NCBI GenBank assembly: GCA_013365365.1
Contig: JABVXU010000230.1
Coordinates: 22,146-86,145 of the forward strand
Length of the DNA: 64,000 bases
Origin: Cruorifilaria tuberocauda
Taxonomy: Eukaryota; Nematoda; Chromadorea; Rhabditida; Onchocercidae
Reading direction: 5' to 3'
A model generated the notes under the pieces. The model searched no databases, was not told where the DNA came from, and saw nothing but the letters and a program-made list of their open reading frames with translations. This document shows positions 34,610 to 48,353 of the stretch, piece after piece (position 1 is the stretch's first letter; every line of letters starts with the position of its first letter). A program made the position numbers and the translations under genes.

Positions 34610-37600
34610 GTAAGTAATTTCAGTCTCATAGTCGCATTAATTTTTAGTTCTGCATTGATTATTGGAACATTCAGGACAGAGAAAAATAGTAGCATAATAT
34701 TTTTGTTTAATATAATTCAGCGTTCGTTTGAAAATCCATTTAATCCAAATTCAGTTAATCATCAATCTTTTTTCTGTCTAAAATTGCTTAATACTGTGCA
34801 ACGTTAACTTTTCTCAGTTTAGTTGAAACTTCTGATTTTTATATCCTTTCACCAGTGGGAATTTCTTGAATGTGTATGAATAGCAAATCATAATTTAAAT
34901 ATTGAGCCAAAGTATCAAACTCCTTTTCAGTATGCGGTAGAAGTACTTTCAGTAGCACCTTTATCAAAATGTCGTCTGTTAGTAGATGATGTTGGCGTAA
35001 TTTGTGGAAAATGGTTGATCAATAGGCCACCAAATCACCCGGCCTCCAGAATTGCTAGGCTAGCACTTTTTTACTGTTAAGATTAATAGCAAAAAAGAGA
35101 AACGAAAATTATTTTCATTCATTAAAATTTTCAAGAATTAAAATTTTATAAGCTTTGTCAAAGATTTCATCATTCATTATGAAAAAAATTTTAATGTTTG
35201 CAAGGTTCAATCAAGACTAGTTAAGGCGTGTGCTGGGTTCTATGAATTGGGGAACGGATGACGATGGAAAACTTTGGTTGCAGCCTGAAGTACATATTGT
35301 TTGTGCCGATACTCTAGTTAAAGGGCATATGGCCCAGTGTAAAGCAACTAATGGATTAATTTCGAAATCTTGGAACAAAGTCGCTAAACTGGCATCAAAA
35401 GTACCTGATTATGAGCATCAGTTTGATGCTTTCTGCTGGGATATTTTGGTACGATTGAAATTACCGCTGCAGGTACATTTCATTTTGATGTTTTGTATTG
35501 TAGAAAAATTATTTCTTGAATTAATTGAAGTTCCATGTTTTAACAATATATTCTGCACTCAAAAATCCAATATCAATATCAGTATCTATAAATAAAAAAG
35601 GCTTCTTCTTAGAAGATTTACACTTAGGTCTAAATTTGCGAAAAAAATGTTAATACTAAAATCTTTTTCTTTATTAACATTAATTACCAATCATTACTAG
35701 TTTAAGCATAAGATCTTTTGAATTTGGGAATGTCTGCTACTTTTGTTTCGTACTTCTTTTTGTGGATTTTTAATTATTCATTTGCCGTTTGCTTTCCAAA
35801 TAATATTAAACAAATAATATGAGACTTATAAAACTTCTTTTTCAGGCAGGTATTGTGAATATCCAGTCAGTGAACGATCTTGCTTCCTTCTTCGTTTTTA
35901 TTATCCAGCGATCATTATTAAGGTTTTAGTAATTTTGTTGTTTTTATAGGGCCCGTAGGACATCATTTTTTTTTTCATATTTCCATATTTCTTCCATTGT
36001 CAAAGGCAAGACATTGAAGTGGTAATTCAAACGAAACTTTTCTTAAAGTTTTAATCAGAAAAAAAACTTCCAGTGTCGATGAATTTTTATCATCAGGCTT
36101 ATCATTATGGTCGGAGCTTATTACATCCGGTTGCTATGTCGGATCAGTAGTGATCCTTGCACGACTTATTTCATCATTTCCGAATGCAGTCAATATCTTA
36201 ATTTCGCAAGAAATGTAGTCCAAGTTTGAATATCAAGTTCTAATGTATTTCAATTTTTTTGTATCATTTCTCTTCATGTTGGTGAACTTTCATAGTTAAG
36301 TATGACTATTAATTTTCGAATTTTCTTGCAGTTTCACACAATGTCTTGATCGACTACTTCTATGTGATTTATCTTCTTATACGGCTCAACTGATTGCTGG
36401 TGCCAGTAAATTTCCTGGTCCAACTATACGACTTTTGGGCTCAGCTATTACAGTTTGTGCTGAGCTATTGAATTTATAAATCTAATGACATTTTTGGAAC
36501 TTCCAACTTTTCTGTACGAATCCTACAACAACTTCTTACCTGACCCTTGAAACTTCTCACGAGATTCAAATTTTGAATGGAAAATATAGATCTATAATAA
36601 ATTTCAGTACCATATAAATGAAAAATTTTCGCAAGTACAATTATGCGGTTGGATACAACTGTTGTGTTGTAAAAGGCCTACTCAGTGGAACACTGATAAA
36701 TCTACGCTTTATCTGCTAGGAATATTGGTCCGTGCAGCATTTGCTAGGGATCAAACAGAATTATTGGGCATTCCGGAATTACTTAAAGCCAGCTATGCTG
36801 TATTGTTACAGGTAAATTTTGTCAGAAGTTATGATGATGTTTTAAAGATTAGTTTACAATGAAAATTTGTATGTCGAATTAAAATTATATATAAACGAGT
36901 AAAACAGTAGCACGACTGTGTAATGTGGCCATTTGTTTAATTTATAGAGTAGTTAGATTACCTAGGACGTCAAATTTTATATGTTCAACTTGATTTGAGT
37001 AACTTGATTTCCAAAGCATTTTGAAGCTAAGTTTACTGAAGGACACATCACTTCAGCAACTGATTTATAATTTGAATGCTAATTTGCAGCAGTGGAAAGA
37101 TGGATCAAAAAGTATGCTATCATGGTTCGCAAGTGATGACAGCGTTCCTCCTGTTATTGATTCCTCAAATTTGGATGTTTCACCATGGGCGTCCTTTGCA
37201 CTATTATTAGTTGAACAGCAAAGTCATGAAGCCTTTTATGAAGCTTTATACCAAGCAATGAGTAAACATCCAAAAAATAGTTTGGATCAATCTGTGAAGG
37301 TATACTGTACTGTTCAAATAATCAAGTTTACAGTGCATTCAAATTAAATTGAGTACAGTATTCAGCGATATTAAATTTTAATCAGTATTATAACATCAAT
37401 ATCTAGGTTGTATTATTACAGTAAAAGAATTGAAATTAACAATATTTATATTTGATTTAAGTAATGATTCAGTAACTCTGTATGCATGCGTAACTAACAG
37501 TTTAAATCTAAGCCCTTCTTCGTTCCCAAAGATGTTACATTTTGCATCTTTATTTTCAGCTCTATCTTATTTTTATTTTGTTTACTTCAATTTAAAATAT

Positions 37601-40600
37601 TTCAGATTTTTTAATGCCCAATTCAATGTCACATTATCATAGTCCGATATTTTATTTCATCATTGTATTACTATCATTGTTATTATTATCATTTCCTTTT
37701 CTAGAAGGCGGCATCCAAATCCCATTTGAACATTCCGATTGAGCGGCTACATTTTCATAAATGGTTACAGTTTGCATGCAGTGATAATGTTAAAGAACAT
37801 CCGATCTTCCCTGTTATTCTGCAGAATTTAGCAATTCATTTATATTCACGGAAAATATATTGGGCGTAAGTATTGATTTATCCATTATTTTCTTCATTTG
37901 ATATTTGTTATATATCGTGCACCACTGAATAATCATCATGAAACGTATTAGGCAATACATGAATTCATTAAATAAACACAAGTTTCTAATCCAAAAAACA
38001 TTTAATTTCATTTAGTGCTCAGATCTTCTTATTATTTCTATATTTTTGTTTTCATCTTATGTAGTATAATTTTCAGGAGAAAATTTTGCTTCGGTGAGAA
38101 GTATCTTATGAATTCATCCAGTATGTCTCTGTTTGAGAAATTAAGAGAAAAAATTTTACCTCAAATGGAATATAATAGTGAAAAGGGTATCTCTCTGTTT
38201 TATAAGGTAAAATCATTTTTCATATTCAATTTAATATATTATATCATATAACATTAAAGTTATTCAACATAAAGTTTCAATAGTATTAAATAAAACTTAA
38301 TGTATTTAATATATATTTAGGATTTGCTAATATTTTGAGTAAATAATCGTCATTCTGGAAATGTATTAGGTTCAAATTGTTTGAAATGTAGTCGGTAATA
38401 AATGTCACAAAAATTCATTAGAGTCGGCAATGATTTAAAGAATGTGGATTATATAATTTAAAAATGACATGACTTTTAGGCGTGAAATCGATCATTTGTC
38501 TGTCTTCCACTTTGTTTATAATGAAATAAATACAAAAGCTCTTCATGATTTTAATAACCATCTAATGTTGAATCTTGCAGAACTTTTAATGGGGAATTCC
38601 ATCTTGTATTTTAGGCATTTGCTCAATGGTTGTCGAACCCAAAAATCTGCAGTACATCATTTCATGCTTTTAATGACTTTCTGCTCGACCATTTACTGCA
38701 GTTTATTGTTGCAAATGATTTCGTTAGTTATATGCAGCAGATTCATTAATTTTTTATAAAAAATTTTCATGAGAACCTTATTCATTTTTTATTAGTAACA
38801 GATTGACGGATTCAATTTCATGGTACGTTAATCTTACTTCATTTCAGCATCCTTGGGTGGAATATCTAAATATAAATGGAATACAGAAAAAAATCAATGA
38901 TGAACAGAAGGTTTGCGAATTTTCATTCATTTGACATTTAAAAAAATTTTTTCAGAATATTATTTTTTCTTCATTTCCACTTGACGAATGGGACAAAATA
39001 ACAGTTCACTCAAATTTTGGATTAATTATTCGTAAGATACAATCATTTCTAATTTTGTTTTGCAGCTGTATATATTTGCATGTCATCTTGGTTCGCTTGT
39101 GATCAACCCGCCAGTTATCTCAGTCCGCAACCTTACACAGCTAGTAGCTCAATTCAATAAACGCAATCAGGCACTGCCTTATCCGATTATACCGCTGCAT
39201 CCCACTCTACCACGAGAAGTTCCCTTCGATTTATCTATTTCATCTGATAGTCGTCATTGTCTTACGCCATACGCTTCGTATTTAAGAGCAATCAACGAGG
39301 CTGCTAGGTTTTCATATATTTCAAGTAAATTAAATCATTTAAAGAAATTTTATTTTGAAAATTTTTGGTAAGGAAATGAAACGAATTTTCAAATTCGTTG
39401 AAACAGTAGTAGATCGAGATTTAAAATGTATGATTTCACCAACTGTTTTCATAACTTATTCAAGAATTACAGAGTATTTGTTGGTGCAAAGGATCAGATA
39501 GAAATGCTGGATGATGAGTACATCAGCTATTATCCGGACCTATATAGCAAATCAGCCACTGAATTAGTTATTATGTTAAAATGCGGTAACACTTTTGGTA
39601 CCAAATGTGCTAATCCTATGGCATCTACAGTAATTGTTACAGCAAGTCGATATCAGGTATAACACTTATCTTGCATTGGTATTTGAGAAGCATCGTGCTA
39701 ATTTTCGAAATTTCAAGTTTTTGAAACAAAATGATTTCAAAGATTAGAATTTAAAACAAAATTTAAAAGAAAAACTCAATTGTCTTTCTCATATATGTTT
39801 TCTAGACGTCTGTGGAAACTAAAATGAAGGCTAATCGTCAAAAAAGATCCGATGAATTGGCAAGCGTTTTTTCTAAGTTATTTGAGCAAACATCACTCTG
39901 TTGTGCTAACTTGGAAAATATGGTGGTGTAAGTGATTAAAAGTTTTGTGATTTATTTTTTTCATTTGGACCCAGCTTTCAATTTTAGTGCTAATTTTGTA
40001 ACAAACGAAATTGAAGTTTAGTATGATGAAGAAGTTTAGAGAATTAGAAATTCAGTTATATTTCGTTCTGCTAATCAATTTGTTTGGTACAATGTAACAC
40101 AATAAATATAAATACATAATATAGTCAAAGAATTAGAAAATGATTCCCGACAATATAAATATACAAAAGACTTCTTTTTTCAGTAAAATGTATAATTATG
40201 TGGAAGATGTTGACTCTCTTTCTGCAGCACATGCAAATCTTTTGCGTGATGCAGGTCGAATATTGTTTTATCATTCCACTTCTTCCATCACCTCATTGGA
40301 AATGATTTTTCCAGCGGCAGCAGATTCCTATGGATTCGTTCTAACGAAACTTGGAAAAGTTGGTTTTATTTGAATGTATTTTCTTTTATTCTCCCTCAAA
40401 AAGGATTGGAATTGGAAAGCTTCCAAAAAGAGCTGAGAATTAGACATGATGAAATCTTTTCAGTTAATTTCTGCTATAGATCATTTATCTCTACCCTGTT
40501 TTCAAAAAATATATTTAACATAAAAAGTAAGGCAGTCAATGGTGAAATTTTTATTTATTACTTGGTCCAAAGCTCAATAACCTTTTGTTTGTAGGCATTT

Positions 40601-43600
40601 ATTGCTGACAATCCACATGAACAGAAGAATTTAATGCGTGTTATCCTGAATGGTTCTCATTTAGCTCATCTTCTGACGCCATATTTTACCCCTCATTGTG
40701 TCCCACCGGCGAAATTACTTCATTTATATACATCTTTAAGTAAAGCGATCCGTGATCCGGTCACATCATCAGCCGCGTTAGCTTTATTGTCACAACTAGA
40801 TATCAAGAATGCTGGAGACAGGTTAGTCCTTATTTCTTAAACATTAAATTCTTTCTAAAAATTAGAGACCAGGAGGCACATCTTTATTCAGTATGCAGAG
40901 TGCCATCAAGTGGTTTATAATCGCAGTGGTCAGAAATAGTTTTGTTCAGTTTTCTCTAAAGTTGTGCATGTTGAGGGCGAAAAGGGTTAATTATTTTGAA
41001 TCTGAGTCTGGAACTTATTTGGAACAGTATATTGTATTATTCCAGATTACCGTCCCATCAATTTTCACAGCTTATGCCTGCTGCATTTGAAAACCTGATT
41101 TCAATATCAGATGCTTCATTGCCATTGTACGATGTTTGCGCAAAGCATTTCATTCATTCCGTATTTCATCGATTTCCAAGCAATTTTATTGATGGCTTTA
41201 AGCTTTCACTTGCTGGTATGGATGGCTGCAGCATTTTTTTCCTAAAAATTTTTCGTTATAAACGAAAAGTAATGTATGTAATTGAATTCTATCTCAAAGA
41301 TGCGGGATTTGGGATGTGTAAATATGCTTAACATAGCTCTGAATTCTTGACTAAAACTCCACTTCAAGGAAAAGTTTATTAAATTATAATAAAACTTTTT
41401 GTATTTTTCTAGCATGCGATACAAAAAGTACACCAGCCTTCATATTTGATGAAATCATCAAAAAATTTGGTGCAGAGAAAGCGGGCGTAGTGGATACTAA
41501 ACCAGAGTATATTATAGATATCATAACTGTATGTTTTATATGTGGATGTTCTGAATTTTGCTCTGAACTTCAGTTCAAGTTTAGCTCGATTTATTTCAAA
41601 TTGTATTGAATAGTTTTGAATCATGCCAAGTAATTTCAAAGACAAATCAAAATCAAATTATTTTATTAATCCTTACTTAACAATATGCTATTTATCATGT
41701 TTTCTATTTTTTGCTTGCAATATTTAGATTAGTTATCCCCAAAAGATGATCCTTTTTATGGAATTATAGAATTAAACTATTTTAGGCGTCTGCTGCAAGT
41801 GAAGCAGTCGTTACACAATTCAAAAAGTCTAGGAATGAATTATCTACCAGACTGTATAATGTTTGGGCTGATTATCTACCAAAAGTGTCACATTTGGTTC
41901 AGTTTTTCTTATACAGTGCAACATCTTTATCATTTAATTCCGAACAGCCCATCGGAAAACTTGAATCAGGTTCCTTCCTTTTCTAATCGTTGATAATTTT
42001 TCTTCATGTTTTGAATTTTTGCAGAGTGAATATGGTCGTAATGGGTTTTTATTCTTTTGAACTATTAATAATATATTTTTATTTTATGAAGTTAGCACAG
42101 AATAGGAAGCATATTGTTCTTTAGATATTCACATTGTAGCAATTATCAAGCATATAGCTTGCTACCTGAAATTAATTTAAATGTAGATTCGATTTTATCT
42201 TTCAGCACTTTCATGTTTTAATGTTAGTACTAGTTGAGTTGAAATAAGTGACTTTCCTATTGCTTTTGAATTATATAATTTATTTATCGTGTTTAGTCAT
42301 ATCTTTATTTATTGCTAAATCAGCTAATTGCTGAAATTTTTCCAGAATTGAGGAAAGTTTTCGAAAATTGTACGCAAGTATTTGGTCCACTTCTAGAACA
42401 GTTTGGTCCTGGTCTTCCACCATGGAATCCAGCTGACACTGATAGTGCTGCTGTTGTTTTGGATTACTTTATATCGTTGATGGAACAGCTTCATCTGCTG
42501 TACGACGCTTACTTTCCACCTGGTTCTGAAAATTTAGTAACACTATTTTGGCGTTACTATGCTGAAAAATTGGCATCTTTTACACGTGGTAGCTCTCATG
42601 TGCATCAAATTATAGTATGTTTTGTCAAAGTTATTGCGTGTTAAATATAATTTATTGGTTTAAGGATTAGACTAGATTTGTACTATTTACTTCATCAACT
42701 ATCCCGACAATCTCGAAATTCTAAACTTCGGAAATTGATATACTTCTTTCACCTTTCTTTTGGTAGTTAGCATTGATAATTATATGATCGTTCAGCATAA
42801 ACATACTAAATCTTGTAAATTTTACTGTTAAATTTCTTTCAACAAAATGGAATTTTACAGGAAAGTCGTTTTATTAATATTCCATGGCACTTATTTTGGC
42901 CAAGTTTATATGATCTTTCTTCAATGGATAAAATTATGGTTGTTGGTGCACCTGAAAGTGCACCTCTTATTACTCAAATTGTCGTTCGTGTTCCATGGCT
43001 TCCTCTTATACAGTATCAAGTGACTTATTTTTGTTGTTTCTCTTCTTTACTCCTAGTTGTTTCGTATTTCAAAAATTGATTTATCCTTATTTCATAATTT
43101 CCATTAAAAATATCGTTTTCATGTAGCAATATTGAATATATTGAAAATTAATTTTATATTTTTAAATTATTTCGTTTTTTCAAACATTCCAGTATGAAAT
43201 TTCAATTTTTTTCCTTTATTATTTTATTAAATAAAATTCTCTCCATAATCGAATTTGCAGGGACAACAACCCTTAGATGCACATCGTGCTTTTTATTCGT
43301 TATTATTTTCACTACTGGCAAGTTGTATCAGTCAGCCATCCAATTACGCAGTTAGTCAATTGTATATTTTTTCAAAGTTTTCCCATAAAAAGCTTTGAAT
43401 TTTTTAATGAATTTAGTGAATTGTTTCTTTGATATCACATATACACAGCAGAATTCATGAATCGAAATTGGTAATAGATAATCCATTAACAACATTATTC
43501 ACTTTTGTACTTGTAAAATTGATAACTTTGCACTGAATTTCGACCTTTCAACTTTAGTTTACGATGCCTGACCTTGATCTGTGTTATCAAAAAATTTTTT

Positions 43601-46600
43601 TTCCAAGTTAAGACCTTTTTCAATGTTAAAATTGGGAGATAGAAGAAGCCACACTTATTTCTATTTATAAAAAAATTATAATCATCGATTTATTTGGGAA
43701 CTATGAAAAGACTTGAGCGATAATATTACGAGATATGAACTTATAGCAGTTCGAGAAATAATGAATAAATTGGTTTATTAGCAGATATTTGAAAAAAGTA
43801 ATTCTGAAAGAAGATGGTTTGTTTACAAGTACAGATACTATCTGGTGACTTAATGCACTGTTTATTTGCAATCATGCCACCAATTACTGCAGATTTGCCG
43901 TGCCTCATTGCCAAAATTGATGAACTCATTAGTACCATTTCCATGGCATTTAATTGATATCGAGCAACTTAATGCTATTTCATCTCGTATTGCATCCAAC
44001 TTTTCACCAGATGTTCTAACTGATCCGAACGATGTTACGAATGCTTTTTTTGAGTTTGTCTTTAGTAAAAATTATTAAATGCAAAGTTTCGCTGCTTTCG
44101 AATTTGGATTTAAATTTTTCTCATAATTTCATTGTGTGAGCTTCTTAACATAAGTTAATATAGTATGGATTTATACAGTTATTTTGGTGGGAGCGTAAAG
44201 AATTAAATACTATTAAAATGTAAAAACTTCCGTTTTCAACAGATTATACCGTCGCGTCTGTTTCCTGGGAACATTTTCGATTGATACTGTTTTGCCTGCA
44301 GAAATCTGTCAGAAGCAATCCTTCTACGTCCGTACTCAACTTGCTTTAATGTTAAAAAATTCAGACGATCAAGCATGGCTAAGGCGATTTTATGAAGACC
44401 AAATTAAAGTTGTTCACAATATCGTTTCATCAACAGGTATTCCGTTCTTTTATTTGTCGCTGTCTTAACAGTTAAAAAGCAGTACTGCTGATATTATAGA
44501 ATTGCAGAGATTTAAAGATTAAATCTACTTTGCAAAAATAAAAGTTGTTACATTGATCTCTTCTTTTTTCAGGACTGACACTAGAAAATCAGGTGTATCT
44601 TTCACGTGAATTGACGTCATTCTGGTCTGATATATCTGATAATAAAATCTTAGGTAGGTGATCTAACTATTTTAATAGTAAGGGGAAATGAATGGAAAGA
44701 AAAGAAATGTTAGAAAAAAATTTTGGATGAGCTTCAATTAAAAAAACATGCTAATATAACTTTTCAATAAATTTATAGAGGGATACTACTCAACTAAAGT
44801 TCAAAACTATAAAGCGAGACTACAAATATTAGAATTTCGCTCCTTTTCTTTTAGAATAGGAAAATATATAAACCGAAATTTACTTCTTTCAAACAGAACG
44901 AGGAACAATCTGATTTGTAAAATGAGGAATGAGGAATGTTGTAGAGAAATTAAGGAGAACTGGTAAATACATGATTAAATGCAGAACATGGTTTTTTTCA
45001 GAAGTTTTTTCATCAACTTTGTTGCAATGGTTGGAGAAAAATTCTAATTCTTCAGTTGTTTTGTTACTAATGAATACGACCATGTCTTCTTTAGAAATGA
45101 AGCAGAGTTCGGTTGGTCTACAAATTATGGAGAAATGTATCGCAACATATTTTGGAAGTATGTTCCTTAATTATGTTTTTTCCGAAGCATTCAACATCTC
45201 CTTCTTCATTAACTGTTTAAAGAATTGGCAGAGGTTCTATAAAGAAGTTGTTCAGTATAATTCATTTCATAATGGAAGTTAATTAGACTCTTGATTAATT
45301 AAATAGCTTGAGTAATTTGACAGTTAATGATGTCGCAGTTAGATGTGTCAGATGCAAAGAACGATTTACATCCGTAATTACCACGATCATTAAATATTTA
45401 CATATTGTTTTAAAAAATATTGTTCTCTCTGTCTGTAAATATGAAACGTTGAGATAACTTATGAACAATATAGATATAAAACTTTAGAGAGGAATTTTCT
45501 TTAGTAACTGTTTCTCAATTTCGTAACAGTTAGCCCTAATTATTTCTTCAAGGAGTGGGTTTGTGCGAATGGAATGTTGTATTGAAATGGACTGCATTAC
45601 CTGACCATTGCGGACGAATCCTTTTCACTTCACCCAAGTAAGTTTTATAACTGATGAATATTTATAGCCAATCAAAAGTTTGTTTTTACTGAAATTCATT
45701 ATATTTGAATCTTATCTTTTTTAACATTACATTGCAATTGCACGCTTTACTATTTAGCTAATTAGCACCAAAAGTTGATGATACTATATCCTTGACGTTT
45801 ATCGGTTAATGCGCGACTCATTTTTCTGCTTGAAGCTTTAGAAATAAGGACATGTCTTATATTTTAAATTATCCAAAACCCGTAATTATTCTTACTTACT
45901 ATAGATTTGCTGAAACTACGTCTTAAATCAATATTACAATTCTCATTTGACAAATGTATAGTAAATATTTTAATGATAGCAAGTTTAATGAAATATATAA
46001 GTTCTGTTTTATCCTTTCAACATCCTTCTGTGTAATTAATTTTAGTTCTGAAAACAACTTAATCTTCTTTCCACTGTGCGCAAATGCATTCATAACAAAG
46101 CAACTTATGTTGCTGACATCAAAGGATGAGATAGAACCTATATCATTACAACAAGAAAATGCATTATTGCGAACACTGCTTGATTACGTAACAACCATTA
46201 AACCAAGGTATCACTTTTGAAAGTATGGCAGTGAAATTTTTACTCCAGATTATCTTTTACTAAGGTTTCAGGTGTGATTTTACTGAGAATATGATGATAT
46301 CTCAATTGCATTAACATCGAAAACCAAATGTTTTTACTGCTCGGTTTTCAGATAGACTGATATCACTTCACTATCATTGAGATTTAATTATATATTTAAC
46401 AAAATAATTCAGACCTGCTTATTTTGAAAAGGAAATAGTGTTATGATCTAACCCTCATTTTTATAATATTTTTAAGGAAAATTATAATTTGATTACACGA
46501 AACATGTCGAATAAAGACATTTTATTATAAATTTATTTTAAGATTTGTTGAAACTGATTTGTTTTTTTTTAATGATGTAAACATCTCGACAGCAATAAGA

Positions 46601-47583
46601 AAATAGTGTCTTATAATCTTTTTTCAAAAAACCTATGGAAAAGGCGCAGATATTGAGATAAAAAAGAGTATATGGCAAAAAGGAGAGAAAATTGTAGAAG
46701 GAAATAATTACATTTGACGATATTGAAAAAACATTTTATTTCATTTCAGATACGTAACCAATGAAGCGGCTTTTCTACTTTTGATGGAGAAATTGCAGAA
46801 ATTATTATTGCGACAATATAATTATTCTATGACACAGGGCAATCAATTTGTAACGCAGTATTTAGAATGGCTTGAACGGGTATACAGTGATGATAAGTCA
46901 AACTCGTTCTTTTCCTTGATTGGCTTTTCAAAAAAACAACCTTACTCCATTAAGTTAGTTTTATTTCTGAGCTTCAACTTACCATTTGGAGAAAATATGT
47001 GGATTTTGGTACTTATTATTTCAACGCTTATTTCAATAATTAATTTATTTTTGTTTTGACGAAATGCCTTTGTTTTATGGCTCAACATAGAGCCAATTTG
47101 TTCAGTCTTTTGTTTCTCTTCCAAGTTTTATCGAAGTAAAACTTTAATAGTGCGTAGCAATTCTTAGTTGCTACATTTAAGAGTGCTTTCGAAATTTCAT
47201 TTTTTTTTAAAATGATACTCCAAACCATTATTCGGATAGTTTTTTAAACATCATTATAAGCAATAACATTGAATTTTCTTTCCAGAATGCGCTACATATG
47301 CCATTTGATGAATTTATATATATCACAACAGACAATAGCTCCAAATCAGCCACCACGAAATACTTTCAATGCACCGGTGCTCAATGCTCGTATGCAATCG
47401 TTCAAGGAACTATGTACATATAAGCAGTATATTCCATTCCAAGCAACTTCTCAGTTGGTTCAACCTTACTTTATTCAGGTCGAGATTTATCATATCTCAC
47501 ATATAGGTGAATTGTTTGCACATATTGTTCGATCATTATACAATGAAAAGTATTTGGAGGAAATGCTTACTGTTGCCCAGTAA
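28446..47583 (+). CDS. epg-5: EPG-5 autophagy tethering factor (ectopic P-granules protein 5)
   Basis: About 46 exons give about 2,515 codons, close to human EPG5 (2,579 aa). EPG-5 is a RAB7 effector on late endosomes and lysosomes that tethers autophagosomes and promotes their fusion. Resemblance to human EPG5 runs from end to end. The basic, acidic, disordered N-terminus starts MMELERSKKKKCLKSRE. Matching segments include TENQLLKF (human TKEQLKIL), QWAAPLLQ (KWAVPFIQ), DHFYKAGAETIGIL (ETFSKVGRELLGTI), VLGSMNWG (VILEGLNWG), FVLTKLGKAFI, PWHLIDI (SWHLVDI), FSLIGFSKKQPYS (LGAIGFGRKSPLS) and the C-terminal SFKELCTYKQYI. Most of the protein should be helical repeats. Two junctions (exons 17/18 and 39/40) miss the frame by one base, and the exon 10 acceptor is weak, so this model is not a clean open frame. 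Exon lists are given in the next three entries. Confidence 0.92.
34931..40821 (+). other. epg-5: epg-5 exons 17-32
   Basis: Exons: 34931-35075, 35226-35472, 35846-35922, 36074-36214, 36332-36452, 36608-36811, 37027-37299, 37705-37865, 38077-38206, 38615-38722, 38848-38910, 39066-39307, 39473-39656, 39806-39927, 40184-40358 and 40595-40821. Exon 17 ends in phase 1 but exon 18, whose frame is fixed by VLGSMNWG, needs phase 2. Exon 20 uses TTCCAG at 36073; the closer ATCAG gives a wrong open frame. The open frame between exons 31 and 32 (40370-40594) is intronic, because human EPG5 aligns across the junction without a gap. Confidence 0.8.
41046..47583 (+). other. epg-5: epg-5 exons 33-46
   Basis: Exons: 41046-41215, 41413-41528, 41786-41969, 42346-42614, 42861-43019, 43261-43350, 43893-44065, 44243-44436, 44573-44653, 45002-45157, 45553-45637, 46046-46207, 46750-46953 and 47286-47583. 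The end of exon 39 is uncertain: the codon AGA would be rebuilt with exon 40 if the donor read AG/GTAAAA, but the sequence has only AGTAAAA. All other phases close to the TAA at 47581-47583. Confidence 0.8.
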
Positions 47584-48353
47584 TATTTGTTTCTGTTTAT
47601 TCGTGTGAAACTATCTTAATTACTATCCTTAAAACATCGCTTTTTTACTTAAATATTTTGAGTTATCTTATTTTAGCTAGATTAAGAATAATGGTAAGAT
47701 AAATTAATGGAATAAATGATTCCTGAATGCCAAGTAAGATTTTTTAGGCGAAGATTATGTATTCTGTCCAGATTTTGGACCTTTTATAAGATTAATTTCG
47801 TGAAATTGAATTTTCAGTTTTAATGCTGCATCGCTTAAAAATATTTAATTTCATTTTCTGTAAGTAATGTGTTATAAATTTCAAACTGCTTGCAATTGCA
47901 ATTTAGTCTCACGAATTCCACGTTTTAACGCTATCTGTAGCACTAATAGCGTTACATTTGAGTGGTTTTTTTACTAAATGAATTTCTTTTTCCGTAGATC
48001 TGTGAGATCTCTTCAGGATTGTTTCATTCGTTTTGTTATAATTCCTCAGTACTGGAAGTTAGTGGAGAGATGAATAACTATAAGTGTAAAGTGTTTTCAT
48101 TAAATATTATCCATTTTTGCCTAATTTCAAATTATATTTATACTTTCTAAATAATCTATTTGTACGTAATCTTATCCTATATTGTGGGTCCACTTCTGCG
48201 GGTATTCTCTATTATACAGGAAGCATCTGTAACTACATGTATGTTTGATAATGTTCAAGTAGATTTAACAAAGTTTTAATCCGAGCTGTTTTCATTTGCA
48301 AATTATGGATTGCGATAAATGGTTAGGTTGTTTGCGGCATTCAGTTCAGTTTT
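47584..48353. other. Intergenic region between epg-5 and phosphatase 3' ends
   Basis: The two genes converge here. AATAAA at 47711-47716 (+) is a plausible epg-5 polyadenylation signal. I see nothing else that is structured or coding. Confidence 0.5.
47711..47716 (+). terminator. Probable epg-5 polyadenylation signal
   Basis: An exact AATAAA lies 128 nt after the epg-5 stop codon, a usual distance for a nematode 3' untranslated region. Confidence 0.5.

Noticed and set aside
36103..36240. Alternative epg-5 exon 20 starting at the ATCAG acceptor
   Set aside because: It opens a different frame with no EPG5 similarity. The TTCCAG acceptor at 36073 gives SVDEFLSSGLSLWSEL, which aligns with human EPG5 and keeps phase.
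40370..40594. Open frame between epg-5 exons 31 and 32
   Set aside because: EPG5 aligns across the 31/32 splice without a gap, so the segment is intronic.
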